NCBI GenBank assembly: GCA_021777835.1
Contig: JAJYDC010000004.1
Location: forward strand, 62,001 to 126,000
Source of the DNA: Bacteroidota bacterium
GTDB lineage: Bacteria > Bacteroidota > Ignavibacteria > Ignavibacteriales > Ignavibacteriaceae
Direction of reading: 5' to 3'
Length of the DNA: 64,000 nt
Program-made: the position numbers and the translations under genes
Shown: one piece after another, positions 50,344-60,577 of the stretch
Numbering within the stretch: the stretch's first letter is position 1
How the letters are laid out: the number at the start of each line of letters is the position of its first letter
Notes under the pieces: model-generated
Databases searched by the model: none
Seen by the model: the letters and a program-made list of their open reading frames with translations, nothing else
What the model was told of the DNA's origin: nothing

Positions 50344-53300
50344 CTAATTAGGGAGGGTAGTATGAAAAATAATTCTTGTTCCTTTATTAGCTTCCGATTT
50401 GATAGAGAATTCACCTCCAATCTTTGAAGCTCTTCTCTTCATGTTTTTCAAGCCATTTCCTTCCGAAATCATTCCTTCATCAAATCCTATACCGTTATCG
50501 CAATAAGTTATCGTTAATAATGTTTTCTCAATTTCAAACTCAAGGCTAACATTTGAACAGTTACTATATTTTAAACTGTTATTCAGTGCCTCTTTGAAAA
50601 TAAAAAGAATATTTCTTTTCCAATCTAAAGAGAGCTTTATATCTTTGAAAGAGCTGTCTATACCCACGACACGAAAATCTACGTGTGTTTGGATCTTGCC
50701 AAAAAGATTGAAGCCCTGAGTTTTTAATTTTATACAAACGTCATAAAGAGAATTAACCTCAGAATCCAAAGTCCATAGAAAGTCTTCAGTCTCCGATTTT
50801 AATTTCTCAGATGCATCAACTATCCAGTTTACTGAGTTAGTAATTTCTTTAGATTGATCTCCAATATTGCTTTGTAAAAATTTGCTAAACATTAATATCT
50901 GTGCAAGTTTATCACCAGAACCGTCATGAAAATCTGCTGCCAACTCTTTGCGGATTACGTCTCTCTCTTCAAATTTTGCTTTCTCAATTCTTTTGGTATG
51001 GTAAATCTGATATTTAATAATGAAAGTAATCAGTCCAATAAAAATTATTATAAAAATAAGATAAGCCCACCAAGTTTTCCACCATGGAGGAACAATAATT
51101 ATACTAATTTGAACTCCATCTCTATTCCAAATCCCATCATTGTTCGAAGCAATAACGTGAAAAATATATGAACCCGGCGGTATATTTATGAAAGTAGCTG
51201 TTCGGTTTGAAGCTTCAGTATATAACCAATTTGCATTATAACCTTCTAATCTGTAGGCATATTTATTTGCTGAGGGATTTACAAAACTAAGAGATGCAAA
51301 TTTGAATGAGAATGTGTTATCATCATACTGTAGTTCGATTTTTGGCTGGCGGGATAATAAGCCTTTTGCAATTGAGGTGTCTGATAAATCCACAGGCTTA
51401 TTTAATATATTTAATCCGGTAATAAAGACATTTGGCTTAGTCTTATTGTATACAAAATTCTTTGGATTAAATAAGGTAATTCCATTAATTCCACCGAACA
51501 GAAGCTCACCCATACTATCCTTAAAATATGCATCTTCCGAAAATTCATTTTGTGCTAAACCATCACTTGTTGTATATACAACAGTTTTTTTTGACAGTGG
51601 ATTAAATTTTGTTATTCCATGATTTGTGCTTAGCCACAGATTACTTTTATTATCTTCAAGGATTCCATATACTTCATTACTTGACAGGCCGTTGAGCTCA
51701 GTATATTTTGTACAATTTCCTGTTTTACGATCAACTTTATATAAACCGGACCCGTACGTGCCTACCCAAAAATTCTTTCTGCTGTCAACAAACATTGAAA
51801 GTATTTCTTTATCAGACAGGCTATGTCCTTTCCCAATAGATTTTGCAAACTCAGAGAACTTTCCTGATTTCCTATCCATTTTATCCAAGCCTTGTTTGGT
51901 TGCTATCCAAAAGTTTCCTAGTTCATCCTCAAAAATTCCAGTTATAAAATTATTGATCAGGCTGTTTGGGTCTCGCGGATTATGTTTCCAGCTAATAAAT
52001 GTATTTGTTGCGCGATTAAATTTATTTAAGCCGCTGCCGTAAGTGCCAACCCATAAATCACCATTACTATCTTCATAAACGTCAGTAACAAAATTTCCTG
52101 AAATTGAACCTTTCGAACCGCTCTTGAATGTAGTAATATTTCCGGTTAACGGATCATATCGATCCAATCCATTATCACCCGTTGAAATCCAAATATATCT
52201 TTTTTTGCCTTTATAAAGGTGTGTGATAATATTACTGCTGATGTCATTTGAATTGTTAGATCTATAAAGAATTCTTTTGTTTAACTTCATATTATGATTA
52301 AATATATATATGCCGCCGCCAAATGTACCTACCCATAATTGTCGTTTTGAGTCTTCAAGAAAAGCATCAACATTTGTTCTGTCGCCAGTTATATTAGAAT
52401 TCAAATAATTTTCAAAATGATCCTGCGAAATATTTGTCTTATTCAATCCGCCGTTATGAGTTCCAACCCACAAAGATCCTTCGCGATCTTGATAAATAGT
52501 ATTCACAATATTGCTGCTAATGCTGAAAAAATTACTCGAATTATTTTTATATCTTACAAATTTCTTAGAAGAATAATCAAATTTATTTAAACCACTATAT
52601 GTTGCAATCCATAAAATATGCGAATTATCTTCAAAAATATCCATAATATTATTACCGCTTATAGAAGAATTATCACCAGGGATATTCTTATAATACGTAT
52701 AAGTATTTTTTTTAACATCATAGCATATTAATCCCTTATCGGAAGTTCCGATCCATAGAAGACCGCGCGAATCAACAAAAACTTTATGTACTTCTAGATG
52801 CTTTAGTAGAGGTGTATATATTCCAGTATTTGGATCAAATTGATATACGCCTCCCTTTTCAACTCCGATCCAATATTTGTTATTACCTGAGGGGCATACT
52901 GATGTAATATTATTCTGATTAGGATCATTATTCTTATAATAGGATATATTCTTAGTAGTTGTATTTATCAGATTTAATCCGTAATCGGTAGCCGCCCATA
53001 TTCCCCGTGAATCTTTTAATAGGGCATTAATATGCTGGTTGGATAATCTTTGCCTTAAGTTAGTGTCATTACCAAATCTTACGAACCGGTCTTTGATTCT
53101 GTTATAACGATATAATCCCCCGCCATCTGTCCCAACCCACAAACATCCTGAATTATCTTTCAGTAATGAAGTTATTTCGTTTGATTCCAATCCGCTTGAT
53201 GAAGGGATTTCATTTCCGTATACTTTGAAGTCATAACCATCAAATCTGTCTAAACCGGCATCCGTACCAATCCATAAGAATCCAAAATTATCCTGAAGTA

Positions 53301-53433
53301 TTGAATTTACGCTTTCGCTGGATAAGCCTTGATCATTACTATAATGTTCGAAATAAATTTGTTGGGAGAATGAAACCCCAGTATAAATTACTAAATATGA
53401 AGCTAAAAAAATGTAAGATAATAATTTATTCAA
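50344..53433 (-). CDS. Two-component sensor: periplasmic regulator-propeller repeats, Y_Y_Y domain, TM segment, HisKA_3-like kinase
   Basis: 1029 aa; many (L/I)W(I/V)GT...GL repeats, YRLEGYNANWLYTEASNRTATFINIPPGSYIFHVIASN, TM WWAYLIFIIIFIGLITFIIKY, H-box ADFHDGSGDKLAQ, HATPase ITYCDNGIGFDEGM. Confidence 0.93.
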   Translation of the reverse strand: MNKLLSYIFLASYLVIYTGVSFSQQIYFEHYSNDQGLSSESVNSILQDNFGFLWIGTDAGLDRFDGYDFKVYGNEIPSSSGLESNEITSLLKDNSGCLWVGTDGGGLYRYNRIKDRFVRFGNDTNLRQRLSNQHINALLKDSRGIWAATDYGLNLINTTTKNISYYKNNDPNQNNITSVCPSGNNKYWIGVEKGGVYQFDPNTGIYTPLLKHLEVHKVFVDSRGLLWIGTSDKGLICYDVKKNTYTYYKNIPGDNSSISGNNIMDIFEDNSHILWIATYSGLNKFDYSSKKFVRYKNNSSNFFSISSNIVNTIYQDREGSLWVGTHNGGLNKTNISQDHFENYLNSNITGDRTNVDAFLEDSKRQLWVGTFGGGIYIFNHNMKLNKRILYRSNNSNDISSNIITHLYKGKKRYIWISTGDNGLDRYDPLTGNITTFKSGSKGSISGNFVTDVYEDSNGDLWVGTYGSGLNKFNRATNTFISWKHNPRDPNSLINNFITGIFEDELGNFWIATKQGLDKMDRKSGKFSEFAKSIGKGHSLSDKEILSMFVDSRKNFWVGTYGSGLYKVDRKTGNCTKYTELNGLSSNEVYGILEDNKSNLWLSTNHGITKFNPLSKKTVVYTTSDGLAQNEFSEDAYFKDSMGELLFGGINGITLFNPKNFVYNKTKPNVFITGLNILNKPVDLSDTSIAKGLLSRQPKIELQYDDNTFSFKFASLSFVNPSANKYAYRLEGYNANWLYTEASNRTATFINIPPGSYIFHVIASNNDGIWNRDGVQISIIIVPPWWKTWWAYLIFIIIFIGLITFIIKYQIYHTKRIEKAKFEERDVIRKELAADFHDGSGDKLAQILMFSKFLQSNIGDQSKEITNSVNWIVDASEKLKSETEDFLWTLDSEVNSLYDVCIKLKTQGFNLFGKIQTHVDFRVVGIDSSFKDIKLSLDWKRNILFIFKEALNNSLKYSNCSNVSLEFEIEKTLLTITYCDNGIGFDEGMISEGNGLKNMKRRASKIGGEFSIKSEANKGTRIIFHTTLPN

Positions 53434-53724
53434 TGATACTATTTAAATTTTCTTGTTTCAATAATCTAATTGTGATTTCTTAAAGAATTATAAATAAAAT
53501 AATGATGGCAGATATTTACTTCACACTCAGTACATTTCAGTCTAATAATTATCCGGAATGAATCAAATTTAGAATTAAATATCATTCATACAAAAATATT
53601 TTATCCACATAATTATTATAATATCTTTAAACGTTTTAATCAAATTCGATTTCAAAAAGTTTAGTTATCAAATTATAGAATGGATAACTCTACATAACAT
53701 AAGAATAAAGTCACTCAAAACTTA

Positions 53725-53936
53725 TTAAGTATTGAGTGTCTTGTCCATCATTTCAATAGTAGTAATTTTTTTCTTTATTAAAGCTGACCCGTCCGATACT
53801 AGCCCAATAAATTCACCCGGCGTACCTCCAAATACATCTACATCCAAGCTGCTGCATTGGACAATTATTGATGCTATCCTTGCCCATCCAGCAAAACTGC
53901 CAACGGGACTTGGAGCACTTCCACCCAAATTAGATT
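53725..53936 (-). pseudogene. Fragment of a GLUG-motif paralogue of the 54269-55852 gene
   Basis: GGSAPSPVGSFAGWARIASIIVQCSSLDVDVFGGTPGEFIGLVSDGS parallels GEAAFSPAGSLVGQSRLGSIIDQCFSLNVDVLAGNSGEFIGAVGDGS; no intact N- or C-terminus. Confidence 0.8.
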
Positions 53937-54031
53937 AAAAGTAAGATTGCGATCAATACATAAGACTGATTCGTAACTTCACTAAATAATTATTTTGAAG
54001 AATCCGCATAGAGATATTATTAAAATAACTC

Positions 54032-54184
54032 GTTGTTCGAAATTAAAATTAAAACCGTTGAAACGGTTACAATGACGTTTTTTTACACCATTAACACCGG
54101 GATTAATCCCGGTGTTAATGGTACCAACATATACACTTCAAATGTTTCAACAGTTTATAAACTTTTTTATTCATTTCGAACAAC
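54032..54184. repeat. Nested palindromic element (MITE/REP-like candidate)
   Basis: Outer 12-bp inverted repeat gttgttcgaaat/atttcgaacaac (54032-54043, 54173-54184); near-complementary arms ccGTTGAAAC / GTTTCAACag; central perfect 36-nt palindrome ACCATTAACACCGGGATTAATCCCGGTGTTAATGGT (54087-54122); extra hairpin AACCGTTgaAACGGTT (54053-54068). Confidence 0.8.
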
Positions 54185-54268
54185 AGGTTAAAATATTTTC
54201 TTTTACACAAACACTTAAGAAACGCTTCTTATTAAATCAGTAATATACTTTAGGAATTAAGTCATTCT

Positions 54269-55852
54269 TTATTTCAGCAGTTGAAGCTTTTTTACTTCGT
54301 CAAAATTTCCAGCAACAATTCTATAATAATAAATTCCGCTAGCAAGACTGCTGCCGTTAAAAGTTACAATGTAGTGTCCGGCTTCTTTATTCTCATTTAC
54401 AAGTGTTGTTATTTCTCTTCCTAATTCATCATATACCTTAATTGTAACATGTTCAGCATTCGGAATAGTATATTGTATTGTAGTAGTTGGATTAAACGGG
54501 TTAGGATAATTCTGGGCTAGTGCAAAATTATCCGGCTTCATAAATGAAGCCTCTACAGTGCTAGAATATTTAAAACTTCCATCGTTATCTATTTGCTTTA
54601 ATCTATACTCGACTGTGCCGACTGGCGGGTTATCATCTATAAATGAATAATTTTTTGGTGAGTTACTGTTGCCACAGCCTTTAACAAAGCCGATATCATT
54701 CCAATTTTGAATATTCAATTTTGAATTTTGGATTGTTCTCTGAATCTCAAATCCATAGTTATTCACTTCCGTCGCTGTTTGCCATTGCAGTTCAACTTTA
54801 TTACTGAGAATTTTGGCTGTGAATGTTGATAGTTCTACCGGCAGAGGAGTACCGCCCGAATTCTGCCAGGCTAAATATGGGTAACCGCTATTTATATTGT
54901 TATCCATATACCAAATGTTAGGGTCCCATCCTGCATTTATATAAGTTGAATCCGATTTCATCTGTGCGGTGGTTATGCCGGATGATTGAGATGTGTCATT
55001 AGCAGTTTGTTCATTGTAAAAGCAATTGGTTATAGTTCCACTATTTGAGTAATAAAATGGCCCAAACCCTCCGTTATCGCCGTATACGGTAAAGCAATTT
55101 TTAACGGTTCCCCAATTGTCACATACAAATCCTGGTGTATTTTCAACCTTTGTGGTGTCTATACAGTAACAATTTGAAACTATTGTTGTACTCGATGGGT
55201 TACTCCCATCCCCAACTGCCCCAATAAATTCTCCAGAATTACCTGCCAATACATCTACATTTAAGCTGAAGCATTGGTCAATTATAGATCCTAGTCTTGA
55301 CTGACCAACAAGACTGCCAGCGGGACTAAAAGCAGCTTCACCCCAAACTGTGCCCCCTATAACAGAGCAATTTGACATGCTGCCTTGCTGCAAATATCCC
55401 GCAACTCCGCCGCCGCAAAAATCAGTTTTAATGCTTACATTTATTAAATGAACATTTTTTATTGTAGCGCCTAAACATCTTCCGAATAATCCCTCGTAGT
55501 GGTCGCTCAAAAAAGAATATAAACCAGTAATAGTGTGTCCGCCGCCGTCGTATGTCCCCGAAAAATATGTTGTGTAAGAGTTCCCTATGGGAGGGAATCC
55601 CTTGTAATAGTAATTACTCCCGCCGGCATTGTAATAAAACCAGGTACTAGTTGGTGATGCATCTATGTCAGCCGTCTGCAAAAAATATGAACCCCAGGAA
55701 CTTGTATCTTGGGTTATCCAGTAAAGATTTGCAAGTGAGTCTATTTGATAAGGATCATTCGCAGTGCCGCTGCCTGAGGGCATTGTTTCCGTCTGTGCAA
55801 ATAGATTTATAGATATAATGATTAGCATTATCATGGAGAGTAAGTTTTTCAT
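54269..55852 (-). CDS. Secreted GLUG-motif-containing protein with T9SS C-terminal sorting domain
   Basis: 527 aa; SGSGTANDPYQIDSLANLYWI, GLFGRCLGATIKNVHL, GGGVAGYLQQGSMSNCSVIGG; CTD ALAQNYPNPFNPTTTIQYTIPN...KKLQLLK. Confidence 0.9.
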   Translation of the reverse strand: MKNLLSMIMLIIISINLFAQTETMPSGSGTANDPYQIDSLANLYWITQDTSSWGSYFLQTADIDASPTSTWFYYNAGGSNYYYKGFPPIGNSYTTYFSGTYDGGGHTITGLYSFLSDHYEGLFGRCLGATIKNVHLINVSIKTDFCGGGVAGYLQQGSMSNCSVIGGTVWGEAAFSPAGSLVGQSRLGSIIDQCFSLNVDVLAGNSGEFIGAVGDGSNPSSTTIVSNCYCIDTTKVENTPGFVCDNWGTVKNCFTVYGDNGGFGPFYYSNSGTITNCFYNEQTANDTSQSSGITTAQMKSDSTYINAGWDPNIWYMDNNINSGYPYLAWQNSGGTPLPVELSTFTAKILSNKVELQWQTATEVNNYGFEIQRTIQNSKLNIQNWNDIGFVKGCGNSNSPKNYSFIDDNPPVGTVEYRLKQIDNDGSFKYSSTVEASFMKPDNFALAQNYPNPFNPTTTIQYTIPNAEHVTIKVYDELGREITTLVNENKEAGHYIVTFNGSSLASGIYYYRIVAGNFDEVKKLQLLK

Positions 55853-56488
55853 TTTTCTTTAACTCCACAATTGGTTTTTAAAAACATAATACATAAAAGA
55901 CGTGTCCGTTTTCGTGGTATGTTACAGAAAAGTATTGGGCGAGTGCTACAAAAAAAATATTATTATAAGTACATGTAGAATTATTCTCCAAACTAATTCT
56001 TTCTTCGAATAAAAATATACTTTGATCTTAGGTATTTAGATTAAGAATTCCGCGTTGAAATATTATAAAAGTTAAATCTTTTTCCAAGTTTGTTAAGTAA
56101 GTCGACTGACCTAAATCACATAATATCTTAAATCTGCTAAATTGTTTTCAGTAATAATTTCTTTAGTACTATTCTTTTTTAAAAATATTTAGTTATATGA
56201 CTATAACTGGATATGACATTCAGTTATATGGATTATGAGTGCTATTCTGCTTAGAATACGGTTGGACTTTACATGCTCTATTATTTTAATAACTCAATAG
56301 GATTAAAACTAGTTGGGGGAATAGAGATCTTTGTGAGGAATTGTTCTCTCTAAAATTTTTTAGACCATTTCTCAATGGAATGGTCGTCATTCTCTTAAAT
56401 AAGTCATAGCAAAAACTTATTTAGAAAACTCGCAATTACTAAGTTAATAAGCTGTCATAAATAGAGGTATTTAAGCAATGATGAACAA

Positions 56489-59341
56489 TTAATGGAATTC
56501 TTTTTTAAGAAATAATCCAGTCAAGCTTTTTTTATTTTGGATAATTTTCTCGGGTGTACCTTCAGCAATTATTTTACCGCCTTCGTCGCCGCCGCCAGGG
56601 CCAAGGTCAATAATCCAATCGGCAGTTTTTATAACATCGAGGTTATGCTCAACAACAACAACAGTGTTTCCCTTGTCAACAAGTTTATTCAATACATCCA
56701 ATAATATATTCACATCTTCAAAATGCAGCCCAGTTGTCGGCTCATCTAAAATGTAAAGAGTTTTACCTGTGCTTACTTTGCTTAGCTCTGTTGCAAGTTT
56801 TACTCGCTGAGCTTCGCCTCCTGAAAGTGTTGTTGCTTGCTGTCCAAGTTTAATATATCCTAAGCCGACGTCATTTATAGCTTTTATTTTTCGATTGATT
56901 CTAGGGAGGTCTTTAAAAAATTCAAGTGCATCGCTCACTCGCATTTCGAGAACATCGGCGATTGATTTTGTTTTGAACAAGACCTCAAGAGTTTCCCGGT
57001 TGTATCTTTTACCACGGCAGGACTCGCATTCGACATAAACATCGGGAAGGAAATTCATTTCTATTTTCTTTAAGCCGTCCCCTCCGCATTCTTCGCAGCG
57101 CCCGCCTTCTACATTAAAACTGAATCTGCCGGTGCTGTAACCCCGCATTTTGGATTCGGGAAGTTGTGCAAATAAATCTCTAATATGTGTAAATAATCCT
57201 GTGTAAGTAGCCGGATTAGAACGGGGTGTCCTACCGATAGGGGATTGGTCGATTTCAATTATCTTGTCAATATTTTCAAGTCCTTCTATTGAATCATAGG
57301 GAAGCGGAACTGTTTTTGATTTATAAATTTTATTCATCAAAATTTTAACTAGCGTTTCATTAACAAGTGATGATTTCCCTGAACCGCTTACTCCTGTAAT
57401 TAAAGTCAATGTACCTAAAGGAATTTTTAGCTCTACTTTTTTAAGATTATTTCCACGAGCGCCTTTTAGAATAATAAAATAACCATTACCATTTCGTCTT
57501 TCTTTTGGAACCGGTATTTCTTTTCTATTTGTAAGATATTGCAGCGTTAACGAATTTGAACCGTTTGGCGAATTTATTAACTCATACGTATTACCTGCAA
57601 GACAGACCTCGCCGCCATGTTCGCCCGCACCCGGACCAAGGTCTATCATGTAATCGGAGCTTTCCATCGTTTCTCTGTCATGTTCTACAACGATAACGGT
57701 ATTACCAATATCCCGTAAATGTTTTAAGGAGTTAATTAATTTAATATTATCGCTTTGATGAAGTCCGATGCTGGGTTCATCAAGGACATAAAGCACTCCG
57801 GCAAGCTGTGAACCGATCTGAGTTGCAAGTCGGATTCTTTGAGACTCGCCGCCGGAAAGCGTTCTTGCGGAGCGGTTTAAAGTTAAGTAGTCTAAGCCAA
57901 CATTTAAAAGGAATTTAAGTCTCTCAATAATTTCTTTCAAAATTGGTTTAGCAATAATTGAATTCTTACCCTGCATTTTCAGGTTTCCGAAAAATTCAGC
58001 AGAGCCTTTTATTGAAAGGGAAGTAACTTCACTAATATTCAAACCTTGAAATTTTACTGCAAGTGATTCTTTCTTTAGCCGCCCACCTCCGCAAGTTTGG
58101 CATAATACGGTATTCATATATGACTCAACCCAATCACGAATATTATTTGAGCTGGTTGTGGAATAATAATTTTTTAAATAATTAAATAAGCCTGAGAATC
58201 GATGTAAATAAGTGACGGGTTTTGTGTTACCGTATGAATACGAGAATGCAATTTTCTCTTGCGTTCCATTGAGCAAAACATCTTTTTGTGCTGGAGTTAA
58301 GTCTTTTAATTTTGTGTCGAAAGTGAAGTTGTACTTTTCCGCTATAGCAGTTAGTTGATTAAAAAACCATATCGAGCGCGGCTTACCGAGGGGGGCAAGG
58401 GCTTCTTCATTTATTGATTTATCCCAATTTGGAATCATTAAGTTTATATCCAGCTCTTTTTTTTCACCTAATCCTTCGCAATCAGGACAAGAACCGTAAG
58501 GAGAGTTGAACGAAAAGGAGTTAGGTGCTAATTCTCGGTAACTTATTCCGCAATCAAGGCAAGCAAGGTGGCGGCTATAAAGATGATCTTCGATAGAGTC
58601 GTTGACTATGACAATTCCGTTACCATAATTTAAACTTACATCTATAGATTCGGTTAATCTTGTCCTAGAAGTTTCATTAACAACTAAGCGGTCAATTACA
58701 ATTTCAATATTATGAATTTTATAACGGTCAAGATGGAAGCCTTTCGTAAGTTCAAAATATTCTCCATCTGCCCTTATGCGCAGGAAACCGTCAGAGGATA
58801 TTTCTTCAAATAATTCCCTATAATGTCCTTTCCTTCCACGTATTACCGGAGCTAAAACAGATATCCTTTTCCCTTTAAATGATGTTAAAACGGTATCTAT
58901 AATTTGAGACGAAGATTGTTTCACAACAGGTTTGCTGCAATTGTAGCAGTACGGGGTTCCGAGTCTTGCATATAGTAATCTTAAATAGTCGTAAATTTCG
59001 GTAACAGTTCCGACTGTAGATCGGGGATTACCTGAAGCAGCTTTTTGTTCGATTGAAATGGCAGGGCTAAGACCTTCGATCAAATCGACATCAGGTTTTT
59101 CAAGCATATCAAGAAATTGACGCGCGTAGGCAGAAAGAGATTCAATATAGCGTCTCTGACCTTCGGCATAAATTGTATCGAATGCTAAAGAAGACTTTCC
59201 TGAGCCTGAAAGGCCAGTTATTACGGTTAATGAATCACGTGGAATTTCGAGGTCAATATTTTTTAAGTTATGTTGCCTCGCACCTTTAATGATAATAGTT
59301 TCTTTTTCCAATGCTAACTTTAATATTAAATTTGTAAACAT
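56489..59341 (-). CDS. uvrA: Excinuclease ABC subunit A
   Basis: 950 aa; GLSGSGKSSLAFDTIYAEGQRRYIESLSAYARQFL, zinc-finger CxxC pairs, two ABC signature regions (RTLSGGESQRIRLATQIG; TTLSGGEAQRVKLATEL). Confidence 0.97.
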   Translation of the reverse strand: MFTNLILKLALEKETIIIKGARQHNLKNIDLEIPRDSLTVITGLSGSGKSSLAFDTIYAEGQRRYIESLSAYARQFLDMLEKPDVDLIEGLSPAISIEQKAASGNPRSTVGTVTEIYDYLRLLYARLGTPYCYNCSKPVVKQSSSQIIDTVLTSFKGKRISVLAPVIRGRKGHYRELFEEISSDGFLRIRADGEYFELTKGFHLDRYKIHNIEIVIDRLVVNETSRTRLTESIDVSLNYGNGIVIVNDSIEDHLYSRHLACLDCGISYRELAPNSFSFNSPYGSCPDCEGLGEKKELDINLMIPNWDKSINEEALAPLGKPRSIWFFNQLTAIAEKYNFTFDTKLKDLTPAQKDVLLNGTQEKIAFSYSYGNTKPVTYLHRFSGLFNYLKNYYSTTSSNNIRDWVESYMNTVLCQTCGGGRLKKESLAVKFQGLNISEVTSLSIKGSAEFFGNLKMQGKNSIIAKPILKEIIERLKFLLNVGLDYLTLNRSARTLSGGESQRIRLATQIGSQLAGVLYVLDEPSIGLHQSDNIKLINSLKHLRDIGNTVIVVEHDRETMESSDYMIDLGPGAGEHGGEVCLAGNTYELINSPNGSNSLTLQYLTNRKEIPVPKERRNGNGYFIILKGARGNNLKKVELKIPLGTLTLITGVSGSGKSSLVNETLVKILMNKIYKSKTVPLPYDSIEGLENIDKIIEIDQSPIGRTPRSNPATYTGLFTHIRDLFAQLPESKMRGYSTGRFSFNVEGGRCEECGGDGLKKIEMNFLPDVYVECESCRGKRYNRETLEVLFKTKSIADVLEMRVSDALEFFKDLPRINRKIKAINDVGLGYIKLGQQATTLSGGEAQRVKLATELSKVSTGKTLYILDEPTTGLHFEDVNILLDVLNKLVDKGNTVVVVEHNLDVIKTADWIIDLGPGGGDEGGKIIAEGTPEKIIQNKKSLTGLFLKKEFH

Positions 59342-59411
59342 TCATTTTAGTTATACCGTATTAGAAATGCAATTTAAATAGAAGTGCACTTATGAATTAA
59401 TCGAGAAAATC

Positions 59412-60035
59412 ATGAACGGCATTATTCAAATAAAGACTATACTTTCATATTCAGAAGTAAAATTTAAGGAAAAAAGTTCAATTTTCTTAGGATTTGCATA
59501 CCCAATTAAGTCAATTGAAGATGTTACAGTAAAATTAGCCTTACTTCGTAAGAAATACTTTGATGCAACTCATCATTGTTATGCTTATAAGTTAGCAAGC
59601 AATTTATTAAAATACTCAGATGACGGGGAACCCAGCGGCACAGCGGGTATTCGTATATTAAATGTAATAGAACATTTCGATTTAGTTAATGTACTCTTGG
59701 TCGTTGTCAGGTATTACGGGGGAACGAAACTTGGGGTAGGTCCACTCGGAAAAGCTTACTATAATTCAGCGTTACAAGTGATTGAGTCAGAGAACATTAT
59801 TATTCAAAAGCCTTACTATAAGATTACAATTGAGTCCAATTATTTGCTGATCAATCAAGTAAAGAAACTTTTATTAAAGTATGAAGCAATAAATGATGAG
59901 GTAAAATTCGGAGAGGGAGTTAAGTTTAGTTACTTTATTGATCCAGGGAAAGTGAAATTAGTTTCAGATGAATTATATGAATTATCGAGGGGGGAAATAG
60001 GTATTTCGATAGAGAATATAGTAGTTTATAAGTGA
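59412..60035 (+). CDS. YigZ/IMPACT family protein
   Basis: 207 aa; KKYFDATHHCYAYKL...SDDGEPSGTAGIRIL...VLLVVVRYYGGTKLGVGPLGKAYYNSA. Confidence 0.93.
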   Translation: MNGIIQIKTILSYSEVKFKEKSSIFLGFAYPIKSIEDVTVKLALLRKKYFDATHHCYAYKLASNLLKYSDDGEPSGTAGIRILNVIEHFDLVNVLLVVVRYYGGTKLGVGPLGKAYYNSALQVIESENIIIQKPYYKITIESNYLLINQVKKLLLKYEAINDEVKFGEGVKFSYFIDPGKVKLVSDELYELSRGEIGISIENIVVYK

Positions 60036-60122
60036 TAAATATCGGTTTTGAATGAATACCTTGACTAATTTGAAAACTTTGCACATATTTGCTTAAAGCA
60101 ATAATTATTAAAAGGAAGGTTT

Positions 60123-60575
60123 GTGAAAAACAATTATAATGTTACCGCAAATAGATTAGCCGAATTGACATTCACTCTGCTTGGAAGCTGTCAGGAAAAA
60201 GAGCTTCGGTTAGCTCAATCTTACGGATTAACTTCAGTAGAATTCCGCTGCTTAAGGTTATTTGGTTTGAATGAGCCTATGAATAATAAGAGCATTGCGG
60301 AGAAAATGAATTTAAGTCCGAGTCGTTTAACGCGTATAATTGACGGATTGGTCAATAAGGGATACGTAGTAAGGAATATCAATAAAATTGATCGACGCAA
60401 CATGCAGCTTGATTTATCTGAAAAGGGTAAGCAACTTGTCGGGCAATTAAACAAAGCTTATGTTGAGGTTCACAAGGAGATTTTGGAAAATATTGATGAG
60501 TCGCAACATCAGCCTCTGTTAAATGCAATGTCAGACATGATGGAAGCATTAGAGAAATGGATATCTAAAGGCTGA
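60123..60575 (+). CDS. MarR family transcriptional regulator (GTG start)
   Basis: 150 aa; MNNKSIAEKMNLSPSRLTRIIDGLVNKGYVVRNINKIDRRNMQLDLSEKGKQL winged HTH; AAGGAAGG upstream of GTG. Confidence 0.9.
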   Translation: MKNNYNVTANRLAELTFTLLGSCQEKELRLAQSYGLTSVEFRCLRLFGLNEPMNNKSIAEKMNLSPSRLTRIIDGLVNKGYVVRNINKIDRRNMQLDLSEKGKQLVGQLNKAYVEVHKEILENIDESQHQPLLNAMSDMMEALEKWISKG

Positions 60576-60577
60576 TA

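Noticed and set aside
50926-52042. Plus-strand ORFs antisense to the propeller sensor kinase
   Set aside because: Shadow ORFs opposite repeated propeller coding sequence; no motifs
56362-56384. Hairpin GACCATTtctcaatggAATGGTC in the 55853-56488 intergenic gap
   Set aside because: Seven-bp stem without T tract; could be chance in a 640-bp AT-rich region
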